From: a virus
Length of the DNA: 26,434 nt
Reading direction: 5' to 3' (one strand)
IMG/VR virus record: IMGVR_UViG_3300009164_000310
Span: 1-26,434 of that record
Below the pieces are notes generated by a model, which did no database searches, was not told the origin of the DNA, and saw only the letters and a list, made by a program, of their open reading frames with translations. Made by a program: the position numbers and the translations under genes. Of the stretch, positions 5,569-10,221 are shown piece after piece; position 1 is the first letter of the stretch, and each line of letters begins with the position of its first letter.

Positions 5569-6345
5569 TCATGCCTCCTGAAAGCGTTTAGCGGTTACAC
5601 CGTGGGCCTCAATTACGATTGACGCGCGGGCCTTGGCGCTCTGCCCCCCGCATGCCCTACAGTCAGCGCAAACGGTCCTCTGGCCCGCTTCCTTTGAAGC
5701 GGGGCATGTTACCTCGCCTTGTAGGCTCGGCGCGCCGATAGCCTTGACACGGAACGTGCGCCACCCTGCGGCGTGGGCCTCGGCGTGGTCGGCCGTGCTA
5801 TCGGCACTGGCCATGCATAGCAGCTTGAACGCGGCGAAACGCTTGTCGCGCCATTGATGCGAGTAACCATTGATCGCCGCTACGTTTAAGGTGCAAGCGC
5901 GCCAAATCTGGAAAGGCGCTGCGGTCGGATCACCATAAGTCCCCATTCGGAATGCAAGCCCGGCGAATAGCTCCGGCAGGATGGCGCGGTCATAGTCGGA
6001 TCCGGGCTCTGCATAACGGCCGCGCGTCAAAGCCCCATACACACTGGCCACGCTGCGGCCGACGTTGACATAGCAAGTCCCATTGTTCGCGGGCCGATGC
6101 ATGCAAGCTCCGCAGACGCTGCTATCCAGTCCCTCGCGCAATGCGGTCATGGGGTCGGCGTCGGCGCGAATGATGAAGGTTTGCACCATTGCGCCCGTCT
6201 TGCTGTTAGTACTAGCGTCGGTTATGCGATTAGCGATGACGACAATGGGTGCGCCGTCTAGCATGCTCGGCCCGCGATAGAGAATGACGCCTGTAAACGT
6301 GCCTTTGCGTAATGCTTTGATCATGTCTTGCGCTGTCTTGATCAT
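5569..6345 (-). CDS. Cys-rich GP88/DUF7227-like phage protein
   Basis: The start at 6345 has AGAAAGG 9 bases upstream and follows a well-formed promoter. The 258-residue protein contains RGPSMLDGAPIVVIA, N-S-K-T-G (residues 47-51), C78-G-A-C81-M-H-R, C91-Y-V-N-V-G, a central GYSHQW and AAGWRTFRV. It ends with C214-P-A-S...C226-A-D-C229-R-A-C232-G-G. This order of KTG, Cys clusters, CY and a terminal CxxCxxC resembles the GP88-type family of actinophages and DUF7227. The role of those proteins is unknown to me; the cysteines could bind zinc or an iron-sulphur cluster. The family link is recalled, not computed. Confidence 0.7.
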   Translation of the reverse strand: MIKTAQDMIKALRKGTFTGVILYRGPSMLDGAPIVVIANRITDASTNSKTGAMVQTFIIRADADPMTALREGLDSSVCGACMHRPANNGTCYVNVGRSVASVYGALTRGRYAEPGSDYDRAILPELFAGLAFRMGTYGDPTAAPFQIWRACTLNVAAINGYSHQWRDKRFAAFKLLCMASADSTADHAEAHAAGWRTFRVKAIGAPSLQGEVTCPASKEAGQRTVCADCRACGGQSAKARASIVIEAHGVTAKRFQEA

Positions 6346-6380
6346 GGCCTAGGTCCTTTCTACGACCGGTTAACGATGTA

Positions 6381-6408
6381 AGTATAGAGAACAATAGGGA
6401 GAACGCAA
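6381..6408 (-). promoter_or_regulatory. predicted leftward sigma70-type promoter
   Basis: On the minus strand TTGCGT (6408-6403), a 16-base spacer and TATACT (6386-6381) would start transcription near 6375. That gives a leader of about 30 bases ending in AGAAAGG and the ATG at 6345. Same -10 extension (TATACTTAC) and spacer length as the promoter at 3804-3831. Confidence 0.6.
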
Positions 6409-6453
6409 GCTGTTTTCGAACTTATTTTTCCATGCGTCTGGCGCATAGCTAGT

Positions 6454-6494
6454 CGCGCGGGCCTCGTCTGGCGCGGGCCTAAGATGCAATTGAG
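6454..6494 (+). repeat. GCGCGGGCC repeats, copy pair E
   Basis: A 27-bp unit, 6454-6480, is repeated exactly at 6513-6539. It contains two GCGCGGGCC motifs joined by TCGTCTG. The second motif continues into AAGATGCAATTGAG, the weakest -10-like end of the family. GCGCATAGCT just upstream also occurs in similar form (ACGCATAGCT) near copy B. Confidence 0.8.
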
Positions 6495-6512
6495 ATGCGC
6501 CCCGGCCCCACG

Positions 6513-6553
6513 CGCGCGGGCCTCGTCTGGCGCGGGCCTTTGATATAATTGTA
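6513..6553 (+). repeat. GCGCGGGCC repeats, copy pair F with a consensus extended -10
   Basis: Exact 27-bp copy of the unit at 6454, continuing into TTGATATAATTGTAC. It contains a perfect extended -10 (TGA-TATAAT at 6541-6549), facing right, towards the terminator and against the neighbouring leftward genes. Confidence 0.8.
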
Positions 6554-6561
6554 CAAGAGAA

Positions 6562-6597
6562 CAATAAAAAATATCCCCCGGCCTTTCGACCGGGGGA
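6562..6597 (-). terminator. Rho-independent terminator, leftward
   Basis: TCCCCCGG (6574-6581) pairs with CCGGGGGA (6590-6597). On the minus strand the hairpin is followed by ATATTTTTTATT. It sits just downstream of the 78-aa gene, so it ends the 8120-6619 transcript and separates it from the GP88-like gene's own promoter. Confidence 0.9.
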
Positions 6598-6618
6598 TGG
6601 TGGCAGGTCGGATCCGGA

Positions 6619-6855
6619 TTAGCGGCGCGCGGTCATCGCCTTGAGTTCAGCCTTGACGCGCCGCGCCGTCTCGCCGCGCCATGTCGTGGCATTGGACATG
6701 AAATAGAGGATGACGGTCCTTGCATCGTCATAGCCGTAGGTGTCGTCTACGGTATGCAGGAACCGCATTGCGCCAAGATAGGGCACAGCGCCAAAGTAGG
6801 GCTTGGCCCAATCCTTGATGATTTCGTCAGCGATGGCGTGAATGGGTCGTGTCAT
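6619..6855 (-). CDS. hypothetical phage protein, 78 aa
   Basis: The start at 6855 (MTRPIHAIADEIIKDW) is fixed by AGAAAGG with an 8-base spacer; a longer reading to 7041 would run through two upstream genes. The protein has a helix (IHAIADEIIKDWAK), an aromatic loop (PYFGAVPYLGAMRFL), an acidic VDDTYGYDDART segment and a basic C-terminal helix (RRVKAELKAMTARR). That layout is familiar from small conserved proteins of alphaproteobacterial phages, but I know no function. It is the last gene before a strong terminator and lies 14 bases after the microprotein. Confidence 0.7.
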   Translation of the reverse strand: MTRPIHAIADEIIKDWAKPYFGAVPYLGAMRFLHTVDDTYGYDDARTVILYFMSNATTWRGETARRVKAELKAMTARR

Positions 6856-6869
6856 GGTGCGTTCCTTTC

Positions 6870-6947
6870 TTAGAACAATGAGAGCGCAGCAACAGCGCCG
6901 ATGAAGAGCCAAGTAGCAGTGAAGAGAATGGTTTCGATGGTTTGCAT
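6870..6947 (-). CDS. 25-residue membrane microprotein
   Basis: The frame reads MQTIETILFTATWLFIGAVAA then LSLF and stop. It is almost wholly hydrophobic after residue 6 and would make one transmembrane helix with a short acidic N-terminus. Support for a real gene comes from AGAAAGG plus GG, placed 8 bases before the ATG. A stem-loop also lies 22 bases upstream, the same layout as other leftward genes. It sits neatly between two genes without overlap. Small phage membrane peptides can modulate lysis or host envelope functions; here that is only inference. Confidence 0.6.
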   Translation of the reverse strand: MQTIETILFTATWLFIGAVAALSLF

Positions 6948-6969
6948 GGTGTTCCCCTTTCTGTGGAAT

Positions 6970-6989
6970 GGGGGAGCTTGCGCTCCCCC
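6970..6989 (-). other. stem-loop 22 bases before the microprotein gene
   Basis: GGGGGAGC and GCTCCCCC form a perfect 8-bp stem with a 4-base loop (TTGC). No T-run follows on the minus strand, so it is a poor terminator. It is better read as an mRNA processing or stabilising hairpin in the leader. Confidence 0.75.
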
Positions 6990-6995
6990 GGTCGG

Positions 6996-7277
6996 TTATC
7001 GCTGGATGACGGGCAAGGCCGCTTCCATGGCCCAAATCCATTCGTTAACGTCAGCGATGGCTTGGTCATACTGGCCACGCTTGTACGTCTTGCCGGTGAT
7101 CTTGCTGGCCATTGCGAACGAGCGGGTCGGAGTCGCCGTCCGCGTCAGGCGGAAACCAATCTTGCAAGCGCGCAGCGCATGTTTGACAGTCCGCGCATGA
7201 CATAGCCGGGTCGCGTCGGGTCCATGGAAACCAGTGACGCCGTTCTTTTCGTCAACAGTGATATAGCTATCTGACAT
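6996..7277 (-). CDS. hypothetical phage protein, 93 aa
   Basis: The start at 7277 (MSDSYITVDEKNGVTGF) has TAAGGGGAG upstream, not the AGAAAGG of its neighbours. The 93-residue basic protein begins with beta-like segments, then has a Cys/His patch (LCHARTVKHALRACKIGF), a Thr/Arg-rich stretch (LTRTATPTRSF), and a C-terminal acidic, Trp-rich helix (IADVNEWIWAMEAAL). No recognised domain. It starts 11 bases after the end of the upstream gene. Confidence 0.65.
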   Translation of the reverse strand: MSDSYITVDEKNGVTGFHGPDATRLCHARTVKHALRACKIGFRLTRTATPTRSFAMASKITGKTYKRGQYDQAIADVNEWIWAMEAALPVIQR

Positions 7278-7288
7278 GGTCGCTCCCC

Positions 7289-7573
7289 TTACCATTGGCC
7301 GTCGCGCACAGGGCGCGCGTCGATCCCAGCCCCTAGTTCAGCGGCCCGTTGAAACGTCGTCAACTGACGGGCGCGCAGAACGTCGGTTGTGCTAGGTCCG
7401 GCGGGCGCATTGTTCATTTGGTTCACGGCTATTGCCTCAAGGGCCGCGATCCGCTCCGCAAGAGCGGCCGAGAAACCTTGAGTGTGCTGGATCTCGCGCG
7501 TTAGGGTCGCGAGCGCCGATGACAGTGCGACTAGAGCGGCCGCGACGCTTTCTGTTACAGGATGATCAGTCAT
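7289..7573 (-). CDS. helical, probably coiled-coil protein, 94 aa
   Basis: The start at 7573 (MTDHPVTESVAAALVAL) has AGAAAGG 8 bases upstream. Residues 5-50 form an Ala/Leu-rich amphipathic helix (LSSALATLTREIQ, LAERIAALEAIAV) with heptad spacing. A Pro-rich break (NNAPAGPSTTD) and a second helix follow. The protein is probably a small oligomer. It begins MTD like the 161-aa coiled-coil protein upstream, and both have the hairpin-AGAAAGG leader. They could act together, but this is inference from layout only. Confidence 0.65.
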   Translation of the reverse strand: MTDHPVTESVAAALVALSSALATLTREIQHTQGFSAALAERIAALEAIAVNQMNNAPAGPSTTDVLRARQLTTFQRAAELGAGIDARPVRDGQW

Positions 7574-7595
7574 GCGATGTTCCTTTCTGGGGGAT

Positions 7596-7627
7596 GGTCA
7601 AACTGGTGATCGATCACCAGTTTGACC
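7596..7627. repeat. perfect 32-bp palindrome
   Basis: GGTCAAACTGGTGATC is followed directly by its exact reverse complement, centred on GATCGATC. In RNA it would form a 13-14 bp hairpin with a minimal loop. No T-run follows on either side. It lies 22 bases upstream of the 94-aa gene's ATG. As DNA it could bind a dimeric or tetrameric regulator. Confidence 0.9.
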
Positions 7628-7634
7628 GGGAGTG

Positions 7635-8120
7635 TTAGAGGGTGACGGTGATCTCGCGGCCCGACAGAGCGGAGTCGAGAGTGTCCTCAAGGACGCGGTC
7701 TAGAACCCGCTCGACAACGGCGACGATCTGCGAGTCGAGATCGTCGCCGGTCTCAAGCCACCGCCCCGAGTCGTTTTCCAAAGTGACGACACGTTCGAGC
7801 AACCGCTCGAACTCGGGGTCGTCAAGCGTACGCTCCTCAAGGGTCTGGAGCCGGATCTCGAAATGATGGTTCACGTTGATTTGGTCGTGGGTCTCGACTC
7901 CGAGCTTGTAAACCTTGCGCTCCAGAGCGCAGATCTCGTCAATGCACACATCGACGTTTCCGCCCTTGGTCTCGGCCTTTGTCAACCGGGCCTCGAACAG
8001 GTCGAGCCGGTCGTTGAACCGGGAGATCATCTCCGAGTGACGGTCGAGCCGGTTCATGGTCTCTTCGATTGAAGAGAGCCGGTCGAGAGCAACAGAGAGG
8101 GCCTTGATTAAATCAGTCAT
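7635..8120 (-). CDS. long coiled-coil protein, 161 aa
   Basis: The start at 8120 (MTDLIKALSVALDRLS) has AGAAAGG 8 bases upstream. Nearly the whole chain is charged helix with heptad repeats of Leu, Ile and Val: IEETMNRLDRHSEMISRFN, LDLFEARLTKAETK, ERLLERVVTLEND. This strongly suggests a parallel coiled coil. The C-terminus (LDRVLEDTLDSALSGREITVTL) is also helical and ends in a short strand. It is acidic overall, without membrane segments. It is promoter-proximal in the leftward block. Function unknown; it could be a scaffold or partner for host proteins. Confidence 0.7.
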   Translation of the reverse strand: MTDLIKALSVALDRLSSIEETMNRLDRHSEMISRFNDRLDLFEARLTKAETKGGNVDVCIDEICALERKVYKLGVETHDQINVNHHFEIRLQTLEERTLDDPEFERLLERVVTLENDSGRWLETGDDLDSQIVAVVERVLDRVLEDTLDSALSGREITVTL

Positions 8121-8144
8121 TTTTTGTGCCTTTCTTTCTATGGC

Positions 8145-8165
8145 GCGGGGCATGCGTCGCCCCGC
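8145..8165 (-). other. leader stem-loop before the 161-aa gene
   Basis: GCGGGGC and GCCCCGC form a 7-bp stem with a 7-base loop. It lies 24 bases upstream of the ATG and 9 bases before AGAAAGG, and downstream of the predicted promoter at 8172-8200. Confidence 0.7.
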
Positions 8166-8171
8166 CCAATA

Positions 8172-8200
8172 AGTAAGCCCGATCACGGAACGAATGTCAA
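8172..8200 (-). promoter_or_regulatory. possible leftward promoter, proximal
   Basis: On the minus strand a consensus TTGACA (8200-8195) is followed after 17 bases by CTTACT (8177-8172). The -35 is perfect, the -10 poor. Transcription would start close to the leader hairpin at 8145-8165. Confidence 0.45.
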
Positions 8201-8284
8201 CATAGGAAATGCCAGGGAGCAATTAGCAGTGAATAAGGGAGCATGGCCTAGGACCGCCTAGGAAGCCCGCTGGCAGGGGTCTTT

Positions 8285-8314
8285 ATTTTAAGTAGTTTTT
8301 CCCCGCCAAATCAA
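8285..8314 (-). promoter_or_regulatory. possible leftward promoter, distal
   Basis: On the minus strand TTGATT (8314-8309), an 18-base spacer and TAAAAT (8290-8285) form a fair sigma70-type promoter reading into the 8120-6619 gene cluster. Confidence 0.4.
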
Positions 8315-8653
8315 TGTTCTCCATTCGTTCACGTTCACCCCATTCCTATCCCATAGGAACATTGTCCGCCATCGCGCGCCGCGCCCACAAGCAAGAGTCA
8401 TGCCACCACGGGACTCTTTGGCCCAAACTGGACCTAAGCAACAGACTGTCAGAGAACCGTCACCCCCCTAAAGAGGCGCGGGCTTCGCGGGCGCGCGTAA
8501 AACCCGATTTTCCTCACCAAGTTACCAATTGTAAAAATTCCCACGGACCCCGAATTGTCAACATCGCTCCAAGGTACCGGCTCCCCCCAATTGTCAATAA
8601 AAACCAACAGGATCCCCTACCCCCCACCCATATTTTGTAGTACCGTAACATCC

Positions 8654-8755
8654 ATGAAAGCCCCATCCTCCTGCAAATACGACTACGGTCCACGGACCAA
8701 GCACCCCTCCTTCTGGTCCAAGCTCCTCGTTCTCTGGCGCAAGTTCTTTCCATGA
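8654..8755 (+). CDS. possible 33-residue leader peptide coupled to the large terminase
   Basis: The frame starts MKAPSSCKYDYGPRTKHPSF and ends WSKLLVLWRKFFP. Its stop overlaps the terminase start (ATGA). It has no obvious ribosome-binding site. However, the terminase ATG also has none, so coupled translation from this short frame would explain how the terminase is started. The C-terminal half is aromatic and basic. Treat as tentative. Confidence 0.35.
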   Translation: MKAPSSCKYDYGPRTKHPSFWSKLLVLWRKFFP

Positions 8756-10221
8756 CCCCTGTTTCCCCCAAGATTGACGAGGACAACCTCAAGAAGCTGG
8801 CCAAGCTCTACGACCGGCTTGCTCAGTTGGAGTCCTCGAAGAAGGCCCACGACAACTTCTTGGAGTACGTGAAGTTCGTTTGGCCGGGGTTCATTGCCGG
8901 GCGGCACCACAAGATTGTGGCGCAGAAGCTGGAGGCCGTGGCCAACGGAACATTGAAGCGCCTGATCATCAATATGCCACCGAGGCACACGAAGTCGGAG
9001 TTCGCCAGCTACTTGTTCCCCTCGTGGTTCATTGGCCGGGTGCCGACGAAGAAGATCATGCAGGCCACCCACACGGCGGACCTCTCGATCCGCTTCGGGC
9101 GCAAGGTCAGAAACCTGATGGACGGGGAGGAATATCACAAGGTCTTCCCAGACGTGAAGCTTCGGGCCGACAGCAAGGCGGCGTACCGCTGGGAGACGGA
9201 TGACGGCGGTGAGTACTACGCGGCGGGTGTGGGCGGCAGCATTGCTGGTCGCGGCGCGGACCTCTTCATTGTGGATGACCCGCACTCCGAACAGGACGCC
9301 TTGAGCCCCACTGCTTTGGACAACGCTTGGGAGTGGTACATGTCTGGCCCGCGCCAGCGTCTGCAACCCGGCGGGGCAATTGTCATCGTCATGACGCGCT
9401 GGGGTGACGCTGATCTGACGGCTCGGCTTTTGAAGCAGCAGGCCACGGACCCCAAGGCCGACCAGTGGGACGTCGTGGAGTTCCCAGCCATCTTTGATAG
9501 CGGGGAGCCCCTATGGCCAGAATACTGGAAGCTGGAGGAACTGGAGAAGATCAAGGCTTCGATCTCGTTATCGAAGTGGATGGCGCAGTATATGCAGCGT
9601 CCTACCTCCGACGCCTCGTCTCTGATCAAGAGGGACTGGTGGAAGGTCTGGGAAAAGAAGGACATCCCGAGGCTCCAGTATGTGATCCAGAGCTACGACA
9701 CGGCGTTCCTCAAAACACGGACCGCTGACTATAGCGCCATCCAAACGTGGGGGGTGTTCTACCCCACCGAGGACTCGGCCCCCAACGCCATCCTCTTGGA
9801 CGCCAAGAAGGGCCGGTGGGAGTTCCCCGATCTGAAACGGGTGACGCTTGAGGAGTACAAGTACTGGGAACCGGAGACGGTCTTGATCGAGGCCAAGGCT
9901 TCGGGGACGCCGCTGACGCAGGAACTGCGGGCCATGGGCATTCCTGTTGTAAACTTTACGCCTTCCCGTGGTAATGATAAACATTCGAGGGTGAACTCGA
10001 TCTCCCCTCTGTTCGAGTCCGGACTGATCTGGAGGCCGGATGCCTCATGGGCGGAGGAAGTCGTGGAGGAACTGGCGTCTTTCCCCTTCGGTGAGCATGA
10101 CGATCACGTCGATTGCGCCAGCCAAGCCTTGATGCGGTTCCGACAGGGTGGGTTCATCGGCCACCCCGATGATTACCAGATGGAAATGACCAAGCGTCCA
10201 TCCAACAGGGTCTATTACTAA
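8752..10221 (+). CDS. terL: terminase large subunit
   Basis: This 489-residue packaging motor drives DNA into the procapsid with ATP and cuts the concatemer. The ATPase part has a Walker A-like P76-P-R-H-T-K-S-E (about 76-83), Walker B L171-F-I-V-D-D176-P and a coupling motif T-R-W (215-217). The RNase H-like nuclease part has Y-D316-T-A-F, a second acidic site at V-L-I-E380-A-K, and H-D451-D-H-V-D454-C. Length and motif spacing are normal and complete. The start overlaps the stop of a 33-codon frame and has no own Shine-Dalgarno. The stop overlaps the portal start (TAATG). Confidence 0.96.
   Translation: MTPVSPKIDEDNLKKLAKLYDRLAQLESSKKAHDNFLEYVKFVWPGFIAGRHHKIVAQKLEAVANGTLKRLIINMPPRHTKSEFASYLFPSWFIGRVPTKKIMQATHTADLSIRFGRKVRNLMDGEEYHKVFPDVKLRADSKAAYRWETDDGGEYYAAGVGGSIAGRGADLFIVDDPHSEQDALSPTALDNAWEWYMSGPRQRLQPGGAIVIVMTRWGDADLTARLLKQQATDPKADQWDVVEFPAIFDSGEPLWPEYWKLEELEKIKASISLSKWMAQYMQRPTSDASSLIKRDWWKVWEKKDIPRLQYVIQSYDTAFLKTRTADYSAIQTWGVFYPTEDSAPNAILLDAKKGRWEFPDLKRVTLEEYKYWEPETVLIEAKASGTPLTQELRAMGIPVVNFTPSRGNDKHSRVNSISPLFESGLIWRPDASWAEEVVEELASFPFGEHDDHVDCASQALMRFRQGGFIGHPDDYQMEMTKRPSNRVYY

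Larger units (their letters stand above)
6346..6618. other. noncoding interval with promoter, repeats and terminator
   Basis: This 273-base gap holds the leftward promoter (6381-6408), repeat pairs E and F and the leftward terminator. No gene is credible here; a 64-codon open frame on the minus strand is an effect of the GC-rich repeats. Confidence 0.8.
8121..8653. other. noncoding region between the leftward block and the large terminase
   Basis: It holds the leader hairpin and two leftward promoter candidates. It also has a small palindrome, TTCCTAT-CCC-ATAGGAA (8343-8359), a GC-rich piece related to the GCGCGGGCC repeats (8476-8500), and three AATTGT motifs (8527, 8553, 8589). Open frames here are low-complexity and lack ribosome-binding sites. 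No clear rightward promoter for the virion genes was found, though one is expected. Confidence 0.7.

Noticed and set aside
5601-5640. A further GCGCGGGCC copy near 5620
   Set aside because: GCGCGGGCC is present but lacks the TGA-TNNAAT end and lies in conserved Cys-rich coding sequence, so chance similarity is likely.
6370-6564. 64-codon open frame on the minus strand
   Set aside because: It is made of the GCGCGGGCC repeats and promoter, is Arg/Ala-rich, and has no ribosome-binding site.
8314-8640. 108-codon plus-strand open frame before the terminase
   Set aside because: Pro/Arg/His-rich, no ribosome-binding site and no recognisable fold. It lies in a region that looks regulatory.
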